Source: JAQBVV01 sp965249205 (GTDB lineage Bacteria > Acidobacteriota > Vicinamibacteria > Vicinamibacterales > UBA2999). From it: a DNA stretch of 64,000 nt. Below, one piece after another: positions 52,186-60,784 of this stretch. Within the stretch, counting starts at the first letter, position 1. The number at the start of each line of letters is the position of its first letter. The stretch covers positions 744,001-808,000 of the forward strand of contig CBDFLL010000006.1 of assembly GCA_965249205.1 (NCBI GenBank), written 5' to 3'. Made by a program: the position numbers and the translations under genes. The notes below the pieces were generated by a model. The model searched no databases, had not been told where the DNA came from, and was given only the letters and a program-made list of their open reading frames with translations.

Positions 52186-52932
52186 CTATCTGAGAGGCGG
52201 AGGCTCCGGCAGGTCGGAAATATCTGGAGGGTCCTCGTAGGCTCTGTTCAGCTCTCCGAGGTTTCTCGTCGGCGGCTCAGGCGCGGGGGAACGAGGCGGC
52301 CGGACGGCCGTATCGGCCGGCGGCTCCGGACCGGGCTCGGGCCCGAGAGCCTTGGCCTCCGGTAGTCTCAGCAATTGCTCGACAAGGCCTACGGCCAGTG
52401 GAAAGCTTGTCCTGCTTCCGAAGTTGCCTCCGAACTGATCGACATCCTGTGTAATCGGCCCCTCCGATGAGTAGCTCGTTCGCAGGACCGCTTCCCCCGT
52501 TCGAGCGTCGATGATCTCGATGTCGATCGTGTTGGTTTGCCACGCTCCGTACGAGATATCCCGGTCGGTGAATCTCGGGCGGAGTTCGGTGTTCGCCGTT
52601 CCCTGCAGGATGAAGTCAGACTCCGGGCCGAAATAGACCGCATCTGCTGGCGCATCGATCGTCCCCAGGCGCCGCCGCTCCCGCTCTTGCTCAAGGGCTT
52701 CCACGGAGCCCGACGGATAGTACTTGACCCGGATCCCATTTCGAGCCAGCTCGTCCGCGATCTGTCCGGCCCACCCCACAGGCTGCGGCGAGATGTCAGT
52801 GATCTCACGAATCTCGACGACCGGCCGGCGATCGATTTCCTGCGTGTGAACCACACCAACGCCGATCAGCGCCGATGAGCTGAACACCATGCCGAGGATA
52901 GCGAGTGTCTGTCGCAGCAGGAAGCCAGGCAT
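52186..52932 (-). CDS. Exported protein of unknown function with Pro-rich tail
   Basis: A 248-residue protein. ATG 52932 follows AAGGGATG; it starts MPGFLLRQTLAILGMVFSSS with a signal peptide or anchor (to about VVHTQ). A folded part (RRPVVEIREITDISPQPVGW, AVYFGPESDFILQGTANTEL, NTIDIEIIDARTGEAVLRTS) is followed by a proline-rich tail (EPGPEPPADTAVRPPRSPAP, EDPPDISDLPEPPPLR). The middle resembles, weakly, proteins that combine a curli-assembly-like (CsgG) strand pattern; this is not secure. Function unknown. Confidence 0.6.
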   Translation of the reverse strand: MPGFLLRQTLAILGMVFSSSALIGVGVVHTQEIDRRPVVEIREITDISPQPVGWAGQIADELARNGIRVKYYPSGSVEALEQERERRRLGTIDAPADAVYFGPESDFILQGTANTELRPRFTDRDISYGAWQTNTIDIEIIDARTGEAVLRTSYSSEGPITQDVDQFGGNFGSRTSFPLAVGLVEQLLRLPEAKALGPEPGPEPPADTAVRPPRSPAPEPPTRNLGELNRAYEDPPDISDLPEPPPLR

Positions 52933-53111
52933 CTCATCCCTTCTGATCATTGAGGACGCTCTCGCCAGCGTGCGTCTAAGCTTTTGAGAACTGTAAGAGA
53001 GCATTCTGAGCGCGTCAACCGGCGCCAGTCGACCGCGGACCGGACCGCAGGTCCACGACCACACTGACGAATCGGACAGCTATCTCTCCATCCGCGAGTA
53101 GAATCAGACGC

Positions 53112-53342
53112 ATGGCTCGCTACACCCTTGTTTACGGCCTCCGGCTCGTCCCTGAGGGATCGGTCACCAACGTCGCCGAAGCCACGCTGACGCTGAAGCG
53201 TGGCACCACGTCCGGTCTGACGTTGCACACGTTGGACGGCACGATTCCGCAGTTGCGGCGCTCCCTTGATCGGAGCCTCGACGCGTTCTTCGACATCCTG
53301 CCGGGCGCCGACGAGGAAGACCTGGAGACATTCGGCGACTGA
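53112..53342 (+). CDS. Small conserved-looking cytoplasmic protein
   Basis: A 76-residue protein MARYTLVYGLRLVPEGSVTN, with an alternating beta-like first half and a helical, acidic second half (RSLDRSLDAFFDILPGADEE then DLETFGD). No signal peptide. No family recognised; a clear ATG and biased codon composition support coding. Confidence 0.6.
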   Translation: MARYTLVYGLRLVPEGSVTNVAEATLTLKRGTTSGLTLHTLDGTIPQLRRSLDRSLDAFFDILPGADEEDLETFGD

Positions 53343-53468
53343 CCGGGTGGACCGCAAGGTTGTAGCGCCCGCGCCGTCACCTGCTTGGCTTGTGCGGCTG
53401 ATGGGGCAATAATGCGGGCCTTCTCAAGCGGGAAGTCCGGATCACGTAATACAGGAGGGAAGCGTTCG

Positions 53469-53921
53469 ATGGAAAAGTTCAGGAGCATGACCACGGTTCG
53501 GGTGCTGGCGGTGTGCGGGTTCCTCTACGGAATCCAGTCGAGCCTCTGGGCCACGTTCACCCATATCGGGAGCGAGGCGATGGGCCCCGCACACACCTGG
53601 TACCACTTTTTGCGCGAAGTGGGCCTCGACATCGGCGTCCTCTCCGCCTTGCTGATCATTTTGTTTGGAGCCCCGAAGGTCCGCACGCCCGCCACGTGGT
53701 GGATCGCGCTGGTGCTCATGCTCGGCTACTACGCTCCCTACTGGGTTGGCGCACCGTTCATGGAGGAGCTGTATCCTCCCGGTGGCTTCGGGAGCGTGGC
53801 GGACTGGAACCACTACATCCAGGCTGGCTTGCCGCTTCTCGGGTTGTTCTTAGGCCGCGGTCACTTCTACCAGAGCGAGCCCAGTCAGACCCCGGCGCAG
53901 GTGTCGCCAGCGCGGGCGTGA
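53469..53921 (+). CDS. Four-helix membrane protein of unknown function
   Basis: A 150-residue membrane protein with AGGAGGGAAG upstream of ATG 53469. Four hydrophobic segments: VRVLAVCGFLYGIQSSLWAT, VGLDIGVLSALLIILFG, TWWIALVLMLGYYAPYWVG and HYIQAGLPLLGLFLGRG. No catalytic motif. A short polar tail rich in Ser/Pro/Gln follows. Function unknown. Confidence 0.7.
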   Translation: MEKFRSMTTVRVLAVCGFLYGIQSSLWATFTHIGSEAMGPAHTWYHFLREVGLDIGVLSALLIILFGAPKVRTPATWWIALVLMLGYYAPYWVGAPFMEELYPPGGFGSVADWNHYIQAGLPLLGLFLGRGHFYQSEPSQTPAQVSPARA

Positions 53922-54027
53922 CCTCATCCTCGTCGAACCGCAGGGACCGTTTTCAGCCTGGGGTCAGCGACTCAAAGCCTCTGCTCTGGCCGGCAACGCT
54001 GATTAGGGGCACCGACGGCGGCGAATC

Positions 54028-54708
54028 CTACGGGTAGAACTCAAGCCGTGCTTCGCGGAACCAGACGGTGTTCGCGGGCGCGACCGAGATTGGTCCGTTG
54101 ATGCCGAAGATGGCGATCTGGAACTGGTCGCCCGGCTGCACGTCGTCGGACAGGACGACGCGGTTCGGCATGTTGAAGCCCTGAATCGTCGCCGGGCTGG
54201 GGTAGCCGGCCCGCCGCGGCATCTGCCCATCGACCCAGACCTCGCCGTAATCGTCTACCAATGCCGTCAGCACAGCCGTCCGGCCTGCCGTCTCGAAATC
54301 GCCGATGCGTTCGGGGATCGTCAGGTTGACGCGGTACCAGATGAAGGCAACATATCCGCCGCTCCGTCGCGCCGCGAGATCCTCGGCTTCGATCGCTGGC
54401 CATGCCGAATCGTCGAAGCCCGCCTCGCCGGCGTGCGGCGAAATGTCGTAGGCGGTGGTGTATCCGGGTAGCGCTGCGTCGATCGGCTCCCGTTCGACAA
54501 TCTTCGCTTCCATCGTCTTCCACTGTGCTCCCAACACGGACGCCCCCTGCGCCGTCATCAGGTCGACGACATGTAACACCGGGAGAGAGGGGGGCATGAC
54601 CGGCTGAGCGGCCGGCGGCGCCTGGGCGACCGCGATCGGCGCGATGAACAATGCGGCGGCCGCAACCACCGCACCCACAACCACTTGATCGAAATGAGTC
54701 TTCATCAT
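54028..54708 (-). CDS. Exported galactose-binding-like protein, possibly truncated
   Basis: A 226-residue exported protein: signal MMKTHFDQVVVGAVVAAAAL to about VAQAP, then a linker PVMPPSLPVLHVVDLMTAQG and a jelly-roll segment typical of galactose-binding-like modules (GFDDSAWPAIEAEDLAARRS, FIWYRVNLTIPERIGDFETA, VLTALVDDYGEVWVDGQMPR, GDQFQIAIFGINGPISVAPA). In similar proteins such a module precedes an SMP-30/NHL propeller; here the frame stops soon after (ARLEFYP), so it may be a stand-alone or truncated form. Ends cleanly in TAG. Confidence 0.68.
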   Translation of the reverse strand: MMKTHFDQVVVGAVVAAAALFIAPIAVAQAPPAAQPVMPPSLPVLHVVDLMTAQGASVLGAQWKTMEAKIVEREPIDAALPGYTTAYDISPHAGEAGFDDSAWPAIEAEDLAARRSGGYVAFIWYRVNLTIPERIGDFETAGRTAVLTALVDDYGEVWVDGQMPRRAGYPSPATIQGFNMPNRVVLSDDVQPGDQFQIAIFGINGPISVAPANTVWFREARLEFYP

Positions 54709-54898
54709 TCCCGTCCTTCAATGATTCCGGAGTTAGCGTCTTGGGGAAGTCGGCACCAGTGTAAGGCCTCAGACGAGCGGCGACCCGATAGAACGTGCGC
54801 CCGGTCTTCAGACCAGCTGGCCGCGATGATTCGGTCCGACGCGGGTGTCGGGCACTATAGGTATGTTGCCGGGCTGGACCGGCTGATATCGTCGGTGA

Positions 54899-55672
54899 CT
54901 ACTGCTGAACCCGTCGCAGAGCCTGATTCGCAGCGTTCGCCACCAACCGCTCAGCCGACTCGGAGGCCCGCTCCAGCGCCTCGACCGCGCTCGCGGCCGC
55001 AGGCCCCATGCGCCCCAGCGCAAGGGCAGCCCACTGCGCCAGCTCAGGCTCCGGAGCCTCCAGCGCCTCCACCAGAGACGGCAGGGCCGCCACCGACTCT
55101 GGTCCGCCAACGCTCAGGCCACGAGCCGCGGAGATTCGGACATCGAGGGCAGCATCTCCATCGAGCGCGGCAGCAAGAGCGGAAACCGCACGGTCGTCAG
55201 TGCCCACCAGGCTGCCGAGCACGAGTGCGGCGCCGGCGCGAACTTCCGATCTAGGGTCGTTACCCAGCGCCTGCACCAGCGCCGGAGCCGCTTCGGGGCC
55301 AAGCTCGGCGAGAGTCCGATTGGCGGCCGTACGCACCAGCGTCTCACTGTCGGCAAGAGCATCGATCAGCGCCGGAACGACACCCGGCACCGCCGGGCCA
55401 AAGCTGGCGAGAGCAGCGACGGCTTGGACGCGCTCACCAGAGTCCTCGGAATCCGCCAGCTGCGCCACATAGAATTCCGGTGGCCGCCCCATGAACAGCG
55501 GCGCCTCCACTGGCGCGGTGCCAGTCGGCGCGTCGGTCCCCTGCCCGTTCGCGGCCGCCGACGCCTCCACGCCAAACGGCGTCTCCGAGCTCGCCGGCTC
55601 CTCGGAGCCCGCACTGCAGGCCGCAAGCAGCAGCAACGACACACCAAGCCAGCTCCCGATCACGGTACGCAT
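54899..55672 (-). CDS. HEAT-repeat lipoprotein
   Basis: A 257-residue lipoprotein. ATG 55672 with GGGGGGAA upstream; MRTVIGSWLGVSLLLLAACS shows a lipobox LAAC. A Ser/Ala/Glu/Pro linker (about 20-55) leads into four or five HEAT-like helical repeats (VQAVAALASFGPAVPGVVPA, LVRTAANRTLAELGPEAAPA, EVRAGAALVLGSLVGTDDRA, DVRISAARGLSVGGPESVAA, ELAQWAALALGRMGPAAASA). Probably a protein-binding scaffold at the envelope; no enzymatic motif. Confidence 0.85.
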   Translation of the reverse strand: MRTVIGSWLGVSLLLLAACSAGSEEPASSETPFGVEASAAANGQGTDAPTGTAPVEAPLFMGRPPEFYVAQLADSEDSGERVQAVAALASFGPAVPGVVPALIDALADSETLVRTAANRTLAELGPEAAPALVQALGNDPRSEVRAGAALVLGSLVGTDDRAVSALAAALDGDAALDVRISAARGLSVGGPESVAALPSLVEALEAPEPELAQWAALALGRMGPAAASAVEALERASESAERLVANAANQALRRVQQ

Positions 55673-55819
55673 CGTTCCCCCATTCATCATCGGTTCCGCA
55701 GCCGACAAAGCATGCTGCCCGGCGGCGAAAATGGCAACCCGTCGGCCTAATCGAAGACGACACCGATGCCCCGATTGGTTATTCGTACTGGCTCCCCTGA
55801 GTCGCGATCACAAGACTAG

Positions 55820-57114
55820 CAGGCTGCTGAAAAACTCCGTGAAATGGGATCGACAGATCGATCCCGGCGTACTACCATGCTCCCAACACCGCTGAAGGGA
55901 GCCCCATCATGCGCGGACACGATGAGCAAAGCACTCACATGTTCAGCTACCTGTCGCCGGAACAGCGCGTGCCAGCCGACCATCCGCTCCGCGCGGTTCG
56001 CGCGCTGACGGACGAAGCGCTGAGAACGATGTCGCGCAGGTTCGCCGGCCTGTACGCCAACACAGGGCGTCCGTCGATCCCGCCGGAACAGCTGCTGCGC
56101 GCGTTGTTGCTGCAGGTGCTCTACACGGTGCGGAGCGAGCGGCTGCTGATGGAAGAGCTCAATTACAACCTGCTGTTCCGCTGGTTCGTGGGCTTGAATT
56201 TGGACGACCCGGTTTGGCATCCCACCACGTTTACCAAGAATCGCGACCGGCTGCTGGCGGGCGATCTCGCGGCCGCCTTCTTTGATGCGGTGCAGGCCCA
56301 CGCGCGGGCGGCCGGGCTGCTCTCGGACGAACACTTCACTGTGGATGGGACCCAATTGGAAGCGTGGGCCAGCCTGAAGAGCTTTCGGTGCCGGGACGCG
56401 GCGGAGAGCGACCCGCCCGATGACCCCGGGAATCCCACGGTCAACTTCCACGGGGAGCGGCGGCGCAACGACACGCACCAGTCGACGACCGATCCGGAGG
56501 CGATGCTGCCTCGGAAGGGCCAGGGGAAGGAAGCCAAGCTGGCGTATCTGGGCCACGTGCTGCTGGACAATCGACAGGGACTTGTCGCCAACGTCTGCGC
56601 GACTCACGCGACGGGGACCGCCGAACGCGAGGCAGCGGCGCTGTTGCTGGAGGCCAGCGCGCCGCCGGGCAGCACGGTCGGGGCGGACAAGGGCTACGAT
56701 GTGGCAAGCTTTGTGGCCGCTGTCCGTATCCGGGCCGTCACGCCCCACGTTGCTCAGAAGGTCCGCTGGAGTGCGATCGATGGCCGGACCACGCGGCATG
56801 CGGGCTATCACGTCAGTCAGCGGAAACGGAAACTCGTAGAACAGGTCTTTGGCTGGATGAAGACCGTCGGCGGCTTGCGCAAACTCCGGCATCGCGGTGT
56901 CGCCCTCGTGGATTGGCAGCTTACCTTCGCCGCCACGGTCTATAACTTGGTCCGGCTGCGGAATCTGGAGGCGAGGTGTCCCTGATCACCGGCCGCGCGT
57001 GTCGCCGGCCCCTTGATCGGGGCCAGCGCACAGCCGTGCGCACCGTTGTCGGTCGGTGGTGACTCGCATGATCCTTAGAAAACGGCCCGATCACCCGGGT
57101 TCTTCAGCAGCCTG
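55820..57114 (+). mobile_element. IS5-family insertion sequence, copy 5 of 6
   Basis: 1,295 bp, CTAG at 55816-55819 and 57115-57118. Lies between the HEAT lipoprotein gene start region and a gene-poor stretch; no gene clearly interrupted. Confidence 0.93.
55909..56985 (+). CDS. IS5-family transposase (copy 5)
   Basis: Translation identical to copy 1 (358 residues). Confidence 0.93.
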   Translation: MRGHDEQSTHMFSYLSPEQRVPADHPLRAVRALTDEALRTMSRRFAGLYANTGRPSIPPEQLLRALLLQVLYTVRSERLLMEELNYNLLFRWFVGLNLDDPVWHPTTFTKNRDRLLAGDLAAAFFDAVQAHARAAGLLSDEHFTVDGTQLEAWASLKSFRCRDAAESDPPDDPGNPTVNFHGERRRNDTHQSTTDPEAMLPRKGQGKEAKLAYLGHVLLDNRQGLVANVCATHATGTAEREAAALLLEASAPPGSTVGADKGYDVASFVAAVRIRAVTPHVAQKVRWSAIDGRTTRHAGYHVSQRKRKLVEQVFGWMKTVGGLRKLRHRGVALVDWQLTFAATVYNLVRLRNLEARCP

Positions 57115-57334
57115 CTAGGGGGAGGGCCGCGAGACCCCCGCCCTGGTATGGCGGTTGCGCCCCGCCCCGCCAGCGCCCGCCTAGACGCTTCAGGGTGATG
57201 GATTGCGCGTGAGCTGGAGGTGAAGATTCCTGAGACTTGGGAGGCAGGCACCAGTTTCGTATCTCGGTGCAGGGGCCTGGCGTGTAGAGGTAGTCACCCG
57301 ATGACTAGCGGATTCTTGGAGAGGGAATGGAACG

Positions 57335-57490
57335 CTATTTCTCTTTCCGCTGCTTTTTTGCCGGCTTCGATTTCTGAGGGGTACTCGGGTCTTTGGCACC
57401 CGGTGAAACTCGAAACTTGATGACTTTCTTCGCCGGAACTTTTATTGCTTCTCCCGTTGCTGGTGTTCTTCCCATCACCTTCTTTGCCAT
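57335..57490 (-). CDS. Mini HU-like basic protein
   Basis: A 51-residue basic protein MAKKVMGRTPATGEAIKVPA followed by KKVIKFRVSPGAKDPS and a Lys/Pro/Gln tail ending KKQRKEK. The segment GRTPATGEAIKVPAKKVIKF matches the C-terminal arm of HU/IHF proteins (R..R(N/T)P.TGE.I.I.A.K.....F). The helical dimerisation half of HU is absent. GGGAGAAG lies just upstream of the ATG, so it is not merely a broken HU gene but may be translated as a unit. Role could be DNA binding; not established. It may equally be a relic. Confidence 0.6.
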   Translation of the reverse strand: MAKKVMGRTPATGEAIKVPAKKVIKFRVSPGAKDPSTPQKSKPAKKQRKEK

Positions 57491-57582
57491 GAGGCTTCTC
57501 CCGTTTCCGATCGCACGTGCGTATTGCGGTGCAGGACTAGATGGTGTCACAACGACAGAAATATCGCGCCCGTGTGGGATAA

Positions 57583-57754
57583 CCCCCTCCGGTTCACATC
57601 CTGCGGCACACGTTCTGTTCGCATCTGGCGATGCGTGGCGCGCCTGCGCGGGCCATCCTGGAACTGGCCGGACACCGCGACCTGGCAAACGCAGCGGTAC
57701 ATCGACGCCGCAATCCGGCTGCTCGACGCGGGGTCGCGAACGTGGCTTGCCTAG
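57583..57754 (+). pseudogene. C-terminal remnant of a tyrosine recombinase
   Basis: One frame gives HILRHTFCSHLAMRGAPARA followed by ILELAGHRDLA, with the H-x-x-R and GH motifs of phage-type integrases; the adjacent frame continues TQRYIDAAIRLLDAGSRTWL, with the catalytic Tyr in TQRY, to a TAG at 57752. A frameshift of one base near 57690 separates them, and a TAA precedes the first part. Only the last 55 or so residues remain. It lies 80 bp from the 3' end of tmRNA, a common integration site. Confidence 0.78.
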
Positions 57755-57808
57755 CCGAAGCGCGTAACTGATGGAGTTGGCCCGACTTCGCCAAGGCTAC
57801 GTCGGGGC

Positions 57809-57836
57809 AACCTTCGCCTGATCAGGCGCGAAGGTT
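57809..57836 (-). terminator. Possible tmRNA hairpin terminator
   Basis: On the minus strand AACCTTCGC pairs with GCGAAGGTT around a GCCTGATCAG core just after the tmRNA CCA. No T-run follows, so termination is plausible but not certain. Confidence 0.35.
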
Positions 57837-58190
57837 GGTGGAGGCGGCGGGAGTCGAACCCGCGTCCGAAAGTGCGTCCCCGCAGGACTCTACATGCGTG
57901 TCCGCTTTCAATGTCTCAATCCCAGCGCAAGATAGCGGCGAAAACCGCCGGGACCCAGACCCGGTTTGTCTTACGGTCAGGCGCCGAGTCGCCGTCTGAC
58001 CGCCAGCCTGTTTAATGACATCTGGCCCCCAACCACCAGGCGAGGTCAGGGCAGACGCTCACAGGTTATTAAGCTGCGAGAGCGTAGTTAGCATCCGCAG
58101 TTAACGGATGTTTCCATCGGATTAACGAGTCAATGGAGCTCGGCATGCATCCCGCGCTTCAACACCCCCGTCGAAGCCAAATTCGCCCCC
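57836..58190 (-). ncRNA. ssrA: Transfer-messenger RNA
   Basis: A 355-nt one-piece tmRNA. The 5' end GGGGGCGAATTTGGCTTCGA pairs with the 3' acceptor CGCCTCC-ACCA (7 bp, one G-U); the T-arm GCGGGTTCGACTCCCGC is intact and CCA is encoded. The tag region reads GCGGATGCTAACTACGCTCT then CGCAGCTTAATAA, giving a tag ADANYALAA before tandem stops, of the usual ..NYALAA form; the exact resume codon is inferred. It rescues ribosomes stalled on broken mRNAs and marks their products for proteolysis. A recombinase remnant abuts its 3' end. Confidence 0.95.
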
Positions 58191-58285
58191 TCGACAGTGG
58201 TTCGGTAGCGCACCTTCTATTGTACGGGATTCCGGCGCCGTCTGTAGGCCCTTCGGGCGCGGCAGCCTGCGGCCAGCCGCGGCAG

Positions 58286-58942
58286 TCATCGGCGGGCCGC
58301 AGTGGATTCGATCAACTGCTCGGCGGAAACGGTGCCCAGCAAGGTGGGTGTGTCGCCAGGCCGAAAAACGGCCATCGCGCCTTCAGGCAGAACGCTGTCG
58401 GGGAAGCGGGCTCCGGTCACCATCTGGAGCGGCGTGCGGTGGCCGATGAGCAGGCGGTTGGTCCCAGGCGGCGGCGGGGTGCGGAGCAGCCGCGCGGAAG
58501 CAACGAGCATCGCTTGCAGTGCGGAGCCGGCGTAGTCGTCGGCCACGAGATCCATCGTTTCGGTGATGCGGTCTGCGCCGAAGGCAAGTTCAGCGGTGTC
58601 GCGCGCGCGGAACACGGGACTGGTCAGGATGTCGTCGAGCGGGATGCCAAGTCTAAGAAACGCAGCCCCGAGGGCTCGCGCCTGTTCGAGGCCGGCGGCC
58701 GAGAGGTTGCGCTGACCGGCGCGGTCGCCCAGTCGGCCGGTATCGATCTCGTTGGCATTGGTCGCCGCGTGCCGCAAGTAGATGACCTTGTCGCCATCCT
58801 GCATGGCGGCGATGAGGATGTCGGTCTCGCTCTGCGCCCTCGCGCCGCCCGAAACGGCAAGCGCCGCGATCGCGACAAAAAGCAGACATTGACCGGGACG
58901 CGTCGCCGCCAACGCCCACACGGTCCAGTGCATGAAACTCAT
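58286..58942 (-). CDS. Exported histidine phosphatase family protein
   Basis: A 218-residue protein with an N-terminal signal or anchor (MSFMHWTVWALAATRPGQCL, LLFVAIAALAVSGGARAQ). The phosphatase core has VIYLRHAATNANEIDTGR (catalytic His in LRHA, the usual R-H-G/A), LSAAGLEQARALGAAFLRLG, ILTSPVFRARDTAELAFG (Arg) and NRLLIGHRTPLQMVTG (second His). SixA/PhoE-like histidine phosphatases dephosphorylate proteins or small phosphoesters; export suggests a periplasmic substrate. The tail LPEGAMAVFRPGDTPTLLGT is typical of the family. Confidence 0.88.
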   Translation of the reverse strand: MSFMHWTVWALAATRPGQCLLFVAIAALAVSGGARAQSETDILIAAMQDGDKVIYLRHAATNANEIDTGRLGDRAGQRNLSAAGLEQARALGAAFLRLGIPLDDILTSPVFRARDTAELAFGADRITETMDLVADDYAGSALQAMLVASARLLRTPPPPGTNRLLIGHRTPLQMVTGARFPDSVLPEGAMAVFRPGDTPTLLGTVSAEQLIESTAARR

Positions 58943-58973
58943 CGACTCAGCCTACGGCGTGGCTTCATGACAC

Positions 58974-59004
58974 AAAAAGGGGGCGCCCCCTTCGGAGCGC
59001 CCCC
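58974..59004 (-). terminator. Rho-independent terminator downstream of the vWA-type gene
   Basis: Minus strand: GGGGGCGC ... GCGCCCCC (58997-59004 with 58979-58986) followed by TTTTT (58978-58974), located 43 bp beyond the gene's stop at 59047. Confidence 0.9.
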
Positions 59005-59046
59005 GAACACAACAACCCGCCGAGACCGGAAGGCTACGTCTTGGCG

Positions 59047-59484
59047 CTACTTACCACTCTTACCGCTCTTACCACTCTTCCCGCTCTTGTCACTCTTGTC
59101 GCTCTTGTCACTCTTGCCGCTCTTCTCGCTCTTGTCGCTCTCGTCGTCGTCCGGGGGCGGTGGCGGGGGTGCGGTCGGGCACGACACCGTCACCGGAATC
59201 GATCCGAGCACCGCGCCGCCGTTCACATCGACAAAGTTCAGATCGAACGTGCCGTTGATCGGTGTGCCATCCCCGGTCAGGGTGACGTCGAACGACGCTG
59301 TTCCGCCGGGCGGCACGTCATCCACCTGGCTCGGGGTAAACGACATCGACAGACCAGCCGGCAAGGCGGTGTTCGTCAAGGTGATGTCCACGGGGACCGA
59401 AGCGGCCGTCGTGATGGCGTCCTCGATGGCAGCGGCCAACGCCGCAAGAGAACCGGACGTGCTAAAGACCAGCGGGGAGCCTAG
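59047..59484 (-). pseudogene. C-terminal part of an IS-interrupted vWA-type surface protein
   Basis: Coding runs from the IS5 border (LGSPLVFSTSGSLAALAAAI) through a beta-sandwich-like segment (VDITLTNTALPAGLSMSFTP, GGTASFDVTLTGDGTPINGT) to a Pro run, an acidic patch DDDESDKS and a tail of repeated S-[DG]-K units (KSGKSDKSDKSDKSGKSGK). It is the 3' part of the gene whose 5' part is at 61823-62933. The DNA of the tail is a 9- to 12-bp tandem repeat (about 59050-59137). Confidence 0.82.
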
Positions 59485-60779
59485 CAGGCTGCTGAAGAAC
59501 CCGGGTGATCGGGCCGTTTTCTAAGGATCATGCGAGTCACCACCGACCGACAACGGTGCGCACGGCTGTGCGCTGGCCCCGATCAAGGGGCCGGCGACAC
59601 GCGCGGCCGGTGATCAGGGACACCTCGCCTCCAGATTCCGCAGCCGGACCAAGTTATAGACCGTGGCGGCGAAGGTAAGCTGCCAATCCACGAGGGCGAC
59701 ACCGCGATGCCGGAGTTTGCGCAAGCCGCCGACGGTCTTCATCCAGCCAAAGACCTGTTCTACGAGTTTCCGTTTCCGCTGACTGACGTGATAGCCCGCA
59801 TGCCGCGTGGTCCGGCCATCGATCGCACTCCAGCGGACCTTCTGAGCAACGTGGGGCGTGACGGCCCGGATACGGACAGCGGCCACAAAGCTTGCCACAT
59901 CGTAGCCCTTGTCCGCCCCGACCGTGCTGCCCGGCGGCGCGCTGGCCTCCAGCAACAGCGCCGCTGCCTCGCGTTCGGCGGTCCCCGTCGCGTGAGTCGC
60001 GCAGACGTTGGCGACAAGTCCCTGTCGATTGTCCAGCAGCACGTGGCCCAGATACGCCAGCTTGGCTTCCTTCCCCTGGCCCTTCCGAGGCAGCATCGCC
60101 TCCGGATCGGTCGTCGACTGGTGCGTGTCGTTGCGCCGCCGCTCCCCGTGGAAGTTGACCGTGGGATTCCCGGGGTCATCGGGCGGGTCGCTCTCCGCCG
60201 CGTCCCGGCACCGAAAGCTCTTCAGGCTGGCCCACGCTTCCAATTGGGTCCCATCCACAGTGAAGTGTTCGTCCGAGAGCAGCCCGGCCGCCCGCGCGTG
60301 GGCCTGCACCGCATCAAAGAAGGCGGCCGCGAGATCGCCCGCCAGCAGCCGGTCGCGATTCTTGGTAAACGTGGTGGGATGCCAAACCGGGTCGTCCAAA
60401 TTCAAGCCCACGAACCAGCGGAACAGCAGGTTGTAATTGAGCTCTTCCATCAGCAGCCGCTCGCTCCGCACCGTGTAGAGCACCTGCAGCAACAACGCGC
60501 GCAGCAGCTGTTCCGGCGGGATCGACGGACGCCCTGTGTTGGCGTACAGGCCGGCGAACCTGCGCGACATCGTTCTCAGCGCTTCGTCCGTCAGCGCGCG
60601 AACCGCGCGGAGCGGATGGTCGGCTGGCACGCGCTGTTCCGGCGACAGGTAGCTGAACATGTGAGTGCTTTGCTCATCGTGTCCGCGCATGATGGGGCTC
60701 CCTTCAGCGGTGTTGGGAGCATGGTAGTACGCCGGGATCGATCTGTCGATCCCATTTCACGGAGTTTTTCAGCAGCCTG
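59485..60779 (-). mobile_element. IS5-family insertion sequence, copy 6 of 6
   Basis: 1,295 bp in inverse orientation, CTAG at 59481-59484 and 60780-60783. It sits inside the left target duplication of the neighbouring IS481 element, so it inserted after that element. Confidence 0.93.
59614..60690 (-). CDS. IS5-family transposase (copy 6)
   Basis: Translation identical to copy 1 (358 residues). Confidence 0.93.
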   Translation of the reverse strand: MRGHDEQSTHMFSYLSPEQRVPADHPLRAVRALTDEALRTMSRRFAGLYANTGRPSIPPEQLLRALLLQVLYTVRSERLLMEELNYNLLFRWFVGLNLDDPVWHPTTFTKNRDRLLAGDLAAAFFDAVQAHARAAGLLSDEHFTVDGTQLEAWASLKSFRCRDAAESDPPDDPGNPTVNFHGERRRNDTHQSTTDPEAMLPRKGQGKEAKLAYLGHVLLDNRQGLVANVCATHATGTAEREAAALLLEASAPPGSTVGADKGYDVASFVAAVRIRAVTPHVAQKVRWSAIDGRTTRHAGYHVSQRKRKLVEQVFGWMKTVGGLRKLRHRGVALVDWQLTFAATVYNLVRLRNLEARCP

Positions 60780-60784
60780 CTAGC

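Noticed and set aside
59050..59140. CRISPR-like short tandem repeats
   Set aside because: The repeat is 9-12 bp without spacers and codes for the S-[DG]-K tail; no CRISPR array or cas genes were seen anywhere in the window.
58133..59524. A 463-codon plus-strand open frame
   Set aside because: It overlaps tmRNA, the histidine phosphatase, a terminator and the vWA tail, all supported on the minus strand.
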